Assembly: GCA_900552775.1 (NCBI GenBank)
Contig: USAP01000031.1
Span: 1-12,609, forward strand
Origin: an uncultured Eubacteriales bacterium
GTDB lineage: Bacteria; Bacillota; Clostridia; UMGS1883; UMGS1540
Direction: 5' to 3'
DNA length: 12,609 nt
Shown: positions 1 to 6,342 of the stretch, one piece after another
How positions within the stretch are numbered: the stretch's first letter is position 1
Layout of the letters: every line of letters begins with the position of its first letter
Position numbers and translations under genes: made by a program
The notes under the pieces: generated by a model
Seen by the model: the letters and a program-made list of their open reading frames with translations, nothing else
The model's database searches: none
What the model was told of the DNA's origin: nothing

Positions 1-8
1 TTCTTTTT

Positions 9-848
9 TTAACACCGCAAAAGTCCGAGTTTCTGTATTTGTCTGCGGTGAATATCGCCCGTTTCCATTGTATAAATACGGGTTGTTTCCACAGAAGAAT
101 GACCTAAGATGTCCGCAAGTCTGACAATATCCTTTTGCAAGGAATAATATGTTCGTGCGAATAGATGGCGGAGGTTGTGAGGAAACACCTTATCTCTTGC
201 CACATTGGCACTCTCGCACAGTGCTTTCATCAGCTTCCATATATTAGAACGGTCAAGAGGTTTTCCGTTTCGGGTGACGAAAATACTTCCGTCTGATATT
301 TTTTCCTCCGCCGCATATCGTTTTAACATTTTGCAAAGGTCGGAGGGGATAATAACAACACGCATTTTGCCTTTAAGGTTTATTTCCGCTCTGCCTGCCT
401 TTATTGCAGAGGTTGTGATGTATCGCAGCTCCGACACTCTTATGCCGCAAGCACATATCGTTTGCATAAGCAAATATAATTTGCGGTTGCCTTTGCTTTT
501 TGCCGCTGACAAAAGTCGGTCATATTCGGCTTTGGTAAGCTCTTTATCCTTTCGGGCAAATATCTGCCGCTGAATTTTAAGTGTTTTCACCTTTAAGGCA
601 TATTGTCCACTGTAATCAAAAAAGCTGTTGAGTGAAGATATAACGGAATTTACACTCGCCGGGGCATAATTTTCAATTAGATACTCTTTGTACTCCAAAA
701 CCTCTGCTTTTGAAAGCTCTCTGCTTCCGAGCCAAACAGCGAAAGCTGTTAAGTCACGGATATATTTTTCTGCCGTAGCCTTAGCCTTTTCCTCGCATAT
801 AAGATATTCTCTGAATTTTTTTATTGCTTTGTCTGTAATTTTTTTCAT
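9..848 (-). CDS. Tyrosine recombinase (XerC/XerD-like integrase)
   Basis: A complete 279-residue tyrosine recombinase, which cuts and rejoins DNA at a specific site through a covalent 3'-phosphotyrosine. The N-terminal SAM-like core-binding domain spans about residues 8-88 and the catalytic domain about 102-275. The catalytic set can be read: R137 in GIRVSEL, K159 in the beta-hairpin (LKGKMR), H224 and R227 in HNLRH, H250 in LGHSS and nucleophile Y259, nine residues after H250 as in XerD. The start ATG at 848 has AAAGGAG about 10 bases upstream and its own promoter at 886-914. It is short and lacks an arm-binding domain, which fits a XerC/D- or RecV-like enzyme acting on simple sites better than a lambda-type integrase. 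It could be the ICE integrase, a dimer resolver, or the enzyme that flips the candidate switch at 1462-1621; the sequence does not decide. Confidence 0.93.
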   Translation of the reverse strand: MKKITDKAIKKFREYLICEEKAKATAEKYIRDLTAFAVWLGSRELSKAEVLEYKEYLIENYAPASVNSVISSLNSFFDYSGQYALKVKTLKIQRQIFARKDKELTKAEYDRLLSAAKSKGNRKLYLLMQTICACGIRVSELRYITTSAIKAGRAEINLKGKMRVVIIPSDLCKMLKRYAAEEKISDGSIFVTRNGKPLDRSNIWKLMKALCESANVARDKVFPHNLRHLFARTYYSLQKDIVRLADILGHSSVETTRIYTMETGDIHRRQIQKLGLLRC

Positions 849-885
849 AGTTCGACAACTCCTTTACTACTATTATTTTACCATT

Positions 886-914
886 AACATAGTAATATTC
901 AGTGAAGCTGTCAA
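886..914 (-). promoter_or_regulatory. Promoter of the tyrosine recombinase gene
   Basis: On the minus strand a perfect -35 TTGACA (914-909) is followed after 17 bases by TATGTT (891-886; four of six match the consensus). It lies in the 85-base gap before the recombinase gene, with the RBS downstream at about 857-863. TTACTA (864-869) and TAGTAA (890-895) form a small inverted repeat touching the -10 element. The -35 region TTGACAGCTT recurs exactly upstream of the SLOG gene. Confidence 0.6.
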
Positions 915-933
915 CAATTTGCCTATATTGTTT

Positions 934-1422
934 TCATTTTATGACATTATGAACAAGTACATTTTTCCTTTTGGCATAATCTATTGTATTCTTTGTCCCG
1001 CTTGGCTGTCCGTTCCAAACGGCAATTACAAGGCTTGAACGGTCAACCATCCATTCGTTGCGTTTTTGATAGCAAGCCTTATAATAATGGTCGCTGATTG
1101 TGGTTACATAATCGGCATTTTTAATTATGCAGTTATATCGCCGTTCTTCAAAAAATCCACGCCGTTTCTCAAAGTCGGGGTGCGGCACGGCACAGATTAG
1201 GTGCAGAGCCTCATTCTGCTTTTTCTTTTCAAGCACAATTTCCGCCGCCCATATATCCGTGCCTTTTGCCATTCCCGTTATAAAAGTTACATATCCGTCA
1301 GCTATCGCATTATCAATAGCCTTTTCCAAAAGAGGTTTTACCTCGTTTTCGGAAAGGCTTAATTTTTCCGGGCGATGTCCCGTAAAGCAACATCGGTGTT
1401 TTCTTAAATTATCATTGTTCAT
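934..1422 (-). CDS. SLOG-family protein (DUF1273/YpsA-like)
   Basis: A 162-residue soluble protein of the DUF1273/YpsA branch of the SLOG superfamily, Rossmann-like folds related to DprA and predicted to bind nucleotides or nucleotide-derived ligands. The family landmarks are all present: CCFTGHRPEKL at 11-21, FITGMAKGTDIWAAE at 47-61 (the glycine-rich loop and acidic residue), VPHPDFEKR at 79-87, RNEWMVDRSS at 121-130 and the C-terminal GQPSGTKNTIDYA at 138-150. The start chosen is the ATG at 1422, because GGAG lies about 10 bases upstream. A GTG at 1476 in the same frame has no RBS and falls inside an inverted repeat. The biochemical role of these proteins is not established, although they are common ICE and plasmid cargo. 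The gene sits just downstream of a candidate invertible promoter and would be the gene it controls. Confidence 0.88.
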   Translation of the reverse strand: MNNDNLRKHRCCFTGHRPEKLSLSENEVKPLLEKAIDNAIADGYVTFITGMAKGTDIWAAEIVLEKKKQNEALHLICAVPHPDFEKRRGFFEERRYNCIIKNADYVTTISDHYYKACYQKRNEWMVDRSSLVIAVWNGQPSGTKNTIDYAKRKNVLVHNVIK

Positions 1423-1461
1423 ATATTTATCAACTCCGTTCGCCGTGTACCGTGCCGCATT

Positions 1462-1483
1462 TAGCAAAAAGTACACCTTTTGA
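1462..1483 (+). repeat. Left inverted repeat of candidate promoter inverton
   Basis: The 16-base core AAAGTACACCTTTTGA (1468-1483) is the exact reverse complement of 1600-1615. Extending outward to 1462 gives 20 matches in 22. The repeat contains a partial dyad (AAAG...CTTT) like those seen in recombinase core sites. The two repeats enclose 116 bp that include the promoter at 1519-1547. Seen directly; a function in inversion is inferred. Other readings are the ends of a tiny MITE or paired protein-binding sites. Confidence 0.8.
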
Positions 1484-1496
1484 AAAAAGCTGTCAA
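1468..1496 (-). promoter_or_regulatory. Weak leftward promoter for the SLOG gene
   Basis: On the minus strand TTGACA (1496-1491) is followed after 17 bases by TACTTT (1473-1468), a poor -10 that lies in the outer part of the left inverted repeat. It may give basal expression of the SLOG gene in the present orientation. The -35 element lies inside the segment and the -10 inside the repeat, so inversion would regenerate the same weak promoter facing the other way. Confidence 0.35.
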
Positions 1497-1518
1497 AATT
1501 TGATTTTGCCCTTTTTTA

Positions 1519-1547
1519 TTGACAGTCGAAGTGATTTTTGGTATAAT
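1519..1547 (+). promoter_or_regulatory. Perfect sigma-70 promoter facing right
   Basis: TTGACA (1519-1524), a 17-base spacer, then TATAAT (1542-1547): both hexamers and the spacing are consensus. It points rightward, into the 3' end of the serine recombinase gene on the antisense strand, and no plus-strand gene lies downstream. It is enclosed by the inverted repeats 1462-1483 and 1600-1621. Flipping the segment would place its -10 at about 1541-1536 on the minus strand, aimed at the SLOG gene. Confidence 0.8.
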
Positions 1548-1588
1548 ATTCTTGCAAAAACAAGTGAAAAGCGATATTTGAGCATAAA

Positions 1589-1628
1589 AAAATCTACTAT
1601 CAAAAGGTGTACTTTGTGATAGTAGATT

Positions 1629-1630
<2 letters not shown>
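1589..1630. terminator. Bidirectional stem-loop terminator
   Basis: Arms 1589-1602 and 1617-1630 are perfectly complementary (14 bp). The 14-base loop can add four more pairs (AAAG/CTTT). Read on the minus strand the stem runs into seven T residues, forming a Rho-independent terminator for the serine recombinase, whose stop codon overlaps the hairpin. On the plus strand the stem is followed by ATTTT, so it may also stop the rightward transcript. The loop is the core of the right inverted repeat, so inversion would separate the two arms. Confidence 0.75.
1600..1621 (-). repeat. Right inverted repeat of candidate promoter inverton
   Basis: The core TCAAAAGGTGTACTTT (1600-1615) is the exact reverse complement of 1468-1483, extending to 1621 with 20 of 22 matches. 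It occupies the loop and inner stem of the terminator hairpin, and its extended outer end lies about 8 bases from the stop codon of the serine recombinase gene. Confidence 0.8.
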
Positions 1631-2279
<649 letters not shown>

Positions 2280-2290
2280 CCATTTAATTA

Positions 2291-2328
2291 AAATTTCACG
2301 GGAAGCAAGCAGTTGTCCCGCTTCCCGT
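2291..2328 (-). terminator. Terminator of the transfer operon
   Basis: A perfect 9-bp GC-rich stem, ACGGGAAGC (2298-2306) with GCTTCCCGT (2320-2328), has a 13-base loop. On the minus strand it ends in GAAATTTTAATT, a weak T-tract. It lies 7 bases beyond the stop of the SLH-protease gene and before the -10 region of the recombinase gene, so it most likely ends the long leftward operon. Confidence 0.65.
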
Positions 2329-2334
2329 CTGTGC

Positions 2335-3417
2335 TTATTGATATAGGTTTGAAAAAGCATTTAACGCATTATCTATATAGGTATAAACCGCTTCGCAGTT
2401 TTCTTTCAACTGATTACCGTTTTTACAGTATTCCGCAAACGCTTCCGCAAAAAATTCCGTATCACTTGTCATAAAATAGTCATCGCCTGTGAATTTTAAC
2501 TTCGCAAGCTGATTTTTCAACCGTTCATCGGCGGCTATATTATGATTTGGCAAAACGCTCTGTATATAATGCCCGAACTCGTGGGGAATACTGCTGTAAT
2601 ATCCCATTCGTATGTATATTGCTTTTTTCTGCGAATTGTAGATGCCCGAATATTTATTATCAAATAATTCTGTCCAATTATCATTTGAAACAAGTATCAT
2701 ACGATAGCCGCTTTCGGCAAATTCTTTTCGGACAAATTCCGGAACACATATCATTTCGCTTTGGGCGTTGAATGTAGTTTCGGAATTGTTTTTCGTTTTA
2801 CTGTCCCCGTATATTTCCGGCTCTATAATCGGTTCTTTTGACTTTGGGATAACATATTCGCCGTCATAATCGAGCATAAATACAAGCATATTACAAAACT
2901 CGGCACGAGTGATACCACAATAAGAAGTGCGTTTTTCGTAACCTCGCACATACATTGTGTTTGTGTAGTCCGAAAAACCGCCGTATTTTACATCAGTGTT
3001 CCACATAGCCGCATTTATAGGCGTCAAATTATTTAATTTCAATAATAACTCCGACGCAGTTTCGTATGTCATCACAGCACTGTAATCACCACGAAACGGA
3101 TAACCGTTCAACTCAATATGATTATTCCAGCCGCATTTATCGGAAAACCATTCCGACCAAATTGGCGGCAGAGCGGAGGTATCTCCGAACAGCTTTTCAG
3201 CAAGGGTAATGCCCTCGGCTACGGATATTTTATTGTTCGGTTTGAATGTTCCGTCCTCATAGCCGCTGATTATGCCCATATTATAAAGCCTGTCAACGGC
3301 AGAATAATACGGTGTTTGTTCCGTAACATCATTAAACGGCAGTTCGCTTGCAAATATCGCCGTAGCCGATAATGACAATATAAGCGATATGCCTATAAAT
3401 ATTTTCTTAAAAATCAT
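2335..3417 (-). CDS. Secreted SLH protein with lethal-factor/PPEP-like zinc metallopeptidase domain
   Basis: A 360-residue surface protein. A signal peptide (1-23, cleavage after IFA) precedes one clear SLH repeat (26-79, with FNDV, A.DRLYNMGIISGYEDGTFKP and ISVAEG) and two degraded SLH-like repeats (about 85-130 and 131-184, ending ITRAEFCNML). After a linker, residues 222-360 form a gluzincin domain: HEFGH at 279-283 gives zinc ligands H279 and H283 and catalytic E280, and E321 in EFFAEAF is the likely third ligand. Y314 lies seven residues before E321, the spacing of Y728/E735 in anthrax lethal factor, whose HEFGH and EFFAEAF strings match. Clostridial Pro-Pro endopeptidases share this fold. 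The start at 3417 is set by GGAGG 10 bases upstream; a longer frame to 3468 overlaps the previous gene. It is probably anchored to the wall, cutting surface proteins; the substrate is unknown. Confidence 0.88.
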   Translation of the reverse strand: MIFKKIFIGISLILSLSATAIFASELPFNDVTEQTPYYSAVDRLYNMGIISGYEDGTFKPNNKISVAEGITLAEKLFGDTSALPPIWSEWFSDKCGWNNHIELNGYPFRGDYSAVMTYETASELLLKLNNLTPINAAMWNTDVKYGGFSDYTNTMYVRGYEKRTSYCGITRAEFCNMLVFMLDYDGEYVIPKSKEPIIEPEIYGDSKTKNNSETTFNAQSEMICVPEFVRKEFAESGYRMILVSNDNWTELFDNKYSGIYNSQKKAIYIRMGYYSSIPHEFGHYIQSVLPNHNIAADERLKNQLAKLKFTGDDYFMTSDTEFFAEAFAEYCKNGNQLKENCEAVYTYIDNALNAFSNLYQ

Positions 3418-3436
3418 TTTTATTTTTCCTCCAATC

Positions 3437-5770
3437 TTAATAACAGCTCGGTCGTGCCGCAAAGCCAAAACCGCCGTTTGTGGTTATGACAACATTGTTG
3501 TTGCTGCTTGAACAATGGATAACAAGGATATTGCCGCTTGCGTCTTTCCCGGCGATAATTCCGACGTGGGATAAATCGCCGTAAAAGGCTAAATCTCCGG
3601 CTTGAGCGTTGCTCCACGAGATACGGCTGCACTTTGCAATTTGCCCTTGCGTTCCGTGTCCGATAGAATTTGCGGAGAAACCGGAATTGATAAAGCTCCA
3701 AGTAACAAACCCCGAACAGTCAAGTCCGAAAGGTCTTTTCGTCCCGGTTGTTTTACTGCCCTCAGATGATACGGTTTTTAATTTGCCCCATTCGCTGTCC
3801 CAGCCGATAGCAGAGGATTTACCGCCCCAAAAATAATTAACCTTACCTACAAGCGAGCAGGCGGCTTTTATAACTTTCTTTCGTTCTGCGGGCAAAGTAT
3901 CAGGTAAGTTTTTCAAAATATCCTGTGCGGTTGCATCTGATATTGCGAGCGACTGCGCTGCGGAAATCAACACCTCGTCTTGCTCCAAAAGCGTATCGAG
4001 CGCTTCCTGTTGCTTGCGTGTGAAATTATACTGTGAAATCATATCCTCTTTTGTTTTCGCTGTAATTGTAATATACACAACCTTTTCATTGGTATCACCG
4101 CTTGCAACCGTTTCTGTCCGAGATGTTATCTCGTGCATATCCCAAAACACATTTTTGAGCTTTTGTTTTTTATCCTCCGTGATAACGACAACATCTTGAA
4201 CGGTGTCATCTTCAACGCCTGCAACCTTTGTTGCAAATACGGCGAGCACCAAGTCCCAATTTGCCTGTTCGCCGATAATTTCGCTGCGGTCAGCGGCGGC
4301 GGCATTTTCTATGTCATCGAGCTTGTTTGAAAGCTCCATATTGCACTCCGCAACGATAGAGGAAATGGGAATACTGTCATTGTCTGCCGCTTCATCGGAA
4401 ATAAATATTCCGAACGGTGATGCCGCTATTGCCGCAACAACGATTACGATAATAAGAGCGACCAAAAGCACCGCCCAGCCGCCGAGTGCTGCAAGTGCGG
4501 AAATAACGGCTTTTGCTACAGCCGCTACCATTTGAGCGACCTTGACCGTAATTTTAACCGCCGCTTTTGCGGTTGCCTTTGCGACCTGTGCCGCCTTTTG
4601 AGCCGCTTGCTTTGCCTGTTTTGCGGCTTGTTTTGCAGCCTTTTTTGTGATTTCTTTCTGTGTTTTTGCCGCCCGTTTAGCGGTTTTAACGCTCTTTTTC
4701 TTTGCAGATTTGCCTACATAAGAATTGCCTGTTTTTACGGCTTTGCTTGTACCTTTCAAAAGGCTGTCCTTTGTTTTGACAGATTTCTTCGTTCCGGCAG
4801 ATACATTTCTTGTAACGGTATGCGTATTTTGCTTTGGCATTATCTTTGACCTGTCCGATGTTTTTATGAGGTCGACGGTAGGCTTGCCCTGTGAACGAAT
4901 GTAGCTATCCTTTGTTTTGGGCATAGATTTTGATGAAATGGTAGTATCTGTGTTGAAGTCGGCTTTCGGTGCAGAAGTTTCTGTTTTTATCAACTCTGCA
5001 TTTTGTTTCGGAATATTGGCGGCATAATTTTCCCGTGCCGATTTTTCAGTTTCAGCCTTTGTTTTCAGCTTTTCGGAAACATATTTTTTTCGTGCGTCCT
5101 TTATGGCTTGCTCTTTGGTTTTTGGAGTGGGAGCAGAGGAAACAGAGTTATTTTCCCTCGTTTTCGGTGTCGAAACACTCGGCTTTTGTTTAATCTCCGC
5201 ATTTTTGTGAGCGTTGATATAGTTCTGCTTTGTTTTTACTGCTTCGGCGGTATTTTCAGCTTTTTGGAATTTCTGCGACTTAATGTATGCTTCTTTGGTT
5301 TTAACCTGTGCGGCAGGCTTGTTTTGCACCTTCGGAGCATTTTCGGGTGCAGACGCTTGTACGCTCTCTTTCGTTTTAGGTGCATTATCCGCTTGCTTTG
5401 GTGTGTTCTGCACTTTCAAAGTATCGGCTTGCGGTGTGTTTGGAGTATCAGCATTATCCTTCGTTTTAACCTGTTGTCGGTGTTGCTTTACCTTGTTTTC
5501 CGCAAGGCTTTTGCCTTTTTGGTACACCGTATCCACGGCGGAATAATATGTATTTTCCACCTGTTCGGTTGCTTCAACCTCGGCTCTCTGCGGTTGTTCG
5601 GAGTGTTTTGCGTCAAGCTGCTTATCCGCAATATTTTTCACAAGCGTGTCCTTTGCCACCGTCTTTATATCCTTGACCGCTTGTTTTGTCGAATGTTCCA
5701 CCGATTTCGGAGCATTTTTAACCGCTTTTGTGGTAGTCTGCGGTTTTACCTTTATATCTTTTTTGCTCAA
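3437..5770 (-). CDS. Membrane-anchored NlpC/P60 cell-wall hydrolase of the transfer apparatus
   Basis: A 777-residue protein that probably opens peptidoglycan locally for the conjugation channel. Residues 1-360 are a Lys/Pro/Gln/Thr-rich, low-complexity tail with repeated KTK(D/E) motifs, predicted cytoplasmic. Residues 361-420 are an Ala/Lys helix, 421-450 a single membrane span and 470-625 an extracellular stalk domain. The C-terminus (about 632-777) is NlpC/P60: C685 in LDCSGF, H735 in DLSHVGII and H752 in VIHCSS form the Cys-His-His catalytic set of gamma-D-glutamyl-type peptidases. The start is TTG at 5770, six bases after GGAGGTGA; no ATG fits. It follows the GGDEF gene by 18 bases and precedes the SLH protease by 19, so all three are co-transcribed. 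NlpC/P60 proteins in this place are standard in Firmicutes ICEs; the very long repetitive tail is less usual. Confidence 0.9.
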   Translation of the reverse strand: MSKKDIKVKPQTTTKAVKNAPKSVEHSTKQAVKDIKTVAKDTLVKNIADKQLDAKHSEQPQRAEVEATEQVENTYYSAVDTVYQKGKSLAENKVKQHRQQVKTKDNADTPNTPQADTLKVQNTPKQADNAPKTKESVQASAPENAPKVQNKPAAQVKTKEAYIKSQKFQKAENTAEAVKTKQNYINAHKNAEIKQKPSVSTPKTRENNSVSSAPTPKTKEQAIKDARKKYVSEKLKTKAETEKSARENYAANIPKQNAELIKTETSAPKADFNTDTTISSKSMPKTKDSYIRSQGKPTVDLIKTSDRSKIMPKQNTHTVTRNVSAGTKKSVKTKDSLLKGTSKAVKTGNSYVGKSAKKKSVKTAKRAAKTQKEITKKAAKQAAKQAKQAAQKAAQVAKATAKAAVKITVKVAQMVAAVAKAVISALAALGGWAVLLVALIIVIVVAAIAASPFGIFISDEAADNDSIPISSIVAECNMELSNKLDDIENAAAADRSEIIGEQANWDLVLAVFATKVAGVEDDTVQDVVVITEDKKQKLKNVFWDMHEITSRTETVASGDTNEKVVYITITAKTKEDMISQYNFTRKQQEALDTLLEQDEVLISAAQSLAISDATAQDILKNLPDTLPAERKKVIKAACSLVGKVNYFWGGKSSAIGWDSEWGKLKTVSSEGSKTTGTKRPFGLDCSGFVTWSFINSGFSANSIGHGTQGQIAKCSRISWSNAQAGDLAFYGDLSHVGIIAGKDASGNILVIHCSSSNNNVVITTNGGFGFAARPSCY
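4679..5467 (-). repeat. Repeated KTK(D/E) motif in the NlpC/P60 protein tail
   Basis: About nine copies of a degenerate VKTK(D/E)-x-YI motif lie between residues 102 and 364 of the hydrolase. The best are VKTKEAYIKSQ (156-166), VKTKQNYINA (178-187), PKTKEQAIKD (216-225), PKTKDSYIRSQ (284-294) and VKTKDSLLKG (331-340). The spacing is irregular (20-70 residues), so this is a dispersed short linear motif and not a tandem array. Confidence 0.7.
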
Positions 5771-5776
5771 AGCGTA

Positions 5777-5784
5777 TCACCTCC
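5777..5784 (-). promoter_or_regulatory. RBS that fixes the TTG start of the NlpC/P60 gene
   Basis: GGAGGTGA ends six bases before TTG at 5770-5768 on the minus strand. It is a near-perfect anti-16S match, and no ATG or GTG nearby is in frame. Confidence 0.8.
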
Positions 5785-5788
5785 GGCG

Positions 5789-6274
5789 TTATTTTTTATC
5801 CTTTTTAGCCTTATACATTTTCTCATCGGCACGGCAGATAATATCGTCAATGCTTTTCGTATATTTCTCGTGATATTTTGAATAGCCTAATGAAACTGCC
5901 AGCTTATACAGTTTTTCACGGTCAATAAAGCTGACGGTATCCTTAAACTGCGATATGTACGGAAGTACATTGCTTTCGGATATGCACACAAACTCATCAC
6001 CGCCGATACGGAATATATCCGCTTTTTCGCCAAGTGTGTCCCTTAATGCCTTTGCAACGGTTTTAATCGCATCATCACCGCTGAAATGTCCGTAACTGTC
6101 GTTAATCTCTTTCATACCGTTTATGTCGATGACAACAACGGTAATGCGTGATATATTGCTGCTTGGTTTGCGTAGCTTTTTCAAGCGTTCCTCATAAGCA
6201 TTGCGGTTTTGCAGCTCCGTCATAGAGTCGGTGTAGGCAAGCTCGAATAATTTATCTGTAATTTTGTTTTTCAT
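5789..6274 (-). CDS. Stand-alone GGDEF protein (probable diguanylate cyclase)
   Basis: A 161-residue protein that is almost only a GGDEF domain, expected to make cyclic di-GMP from two GTP. AYTDSMTELQNRNAYEERL (13-31) is the classic domain entry. Metal-binding D50 lies in VVIDINGMKEIND, YGHFSGDDAI at 61-70 is the GTP-contact region, and the signature RIGGDEF (89-95) is intact with D93 and E94, so the enzyme looks active. The inhibitory I-site is degenerate: the RxxD position reads EKAD (83-86), predicting weak product inhibition. There is no sensor or membrane domain; the 12 residues before the domain are a short helix. AGGAGG lies upstream of the ATG, directly after the hairpin at 6295-6324. 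It sits between the VirB4 ATPase and the wall hydrolase in one operon, an unusual position for a GGDEF gene. Without the I-site, high output on expression is plausible but untested. Confidence 0.9.
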   Translation of the reverse strand: MKNKITDKLFELAYTDSMTELQNRNAYEERLKKLRKPSSNISRITVVVIDINGMKEINDSYGHFSGDDAIKTVAKALRDTLGEKADIFRIGGDEFVCISESNVLPYISQFKDTVSFIDREKLYKLAVSLGYSKYHEKYTKSIDDIICRADEKMYKAKKDKK

Positions 6275-6286
6275 AGTGTCCTCCTA

Positions 6287-6324
6287 AAAAATTTCGGCGG
6301 CTATCCTTTTGGGAATAACCGCCG
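6287..6324 (-). terminator. Terminator-like hairpin between VirB4 and GGDEF genes
   Basis: On the minus strand GGCGGTTATTCC (6323-6312) pairs with GGATAGCCGCC (6306-6296) around a five-base loop, with one G:U pair and one bulged T, closed by an extra C:G pair at 6324/6295. After GAAA come six T residues, and then at once the AGGAGG of the GGDEF gene. It may be a leaky terminator, an attenuator, or a stem that protects mRNA ends after processing. Confidence 0.6.
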
Positions 6325-6342
6325 TTAAATATTTTCTTAATA

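Noticed and set aside
1423..1476. Longer SLOG gene starting with GTG at 1476
   Set aside because: No ribosome binding site precedes it, the start lies inside an inverted repeat, and the extra 18 residues precede the normal family start; ATG at 1422 has GGAG at good spacing.
3418..3468. Longer SLH-protease frame starting at 3468
   Set aside because: It would overlap the hydrolase gene and place 17 residues before a textbook signal peptide; GGAGG lies 10 bases before ATG 3417.
3420..3701. 93-residue minus-strand frame rich in Arg
   Set aside because: It overlaps the catalytic NlpC/P60 domain in another frame, has no domain signature, and the hydrolase frame is clearly the coding one.
5003..5881. 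292-residue plus-strand open frame rich in Phe, Leu, Cys and Arg
   Set aside because: It is the antisense of the Lys/Thr-rich repetitive tail of the hydrolase, with no RBS and a composition explained by the opposite strand.
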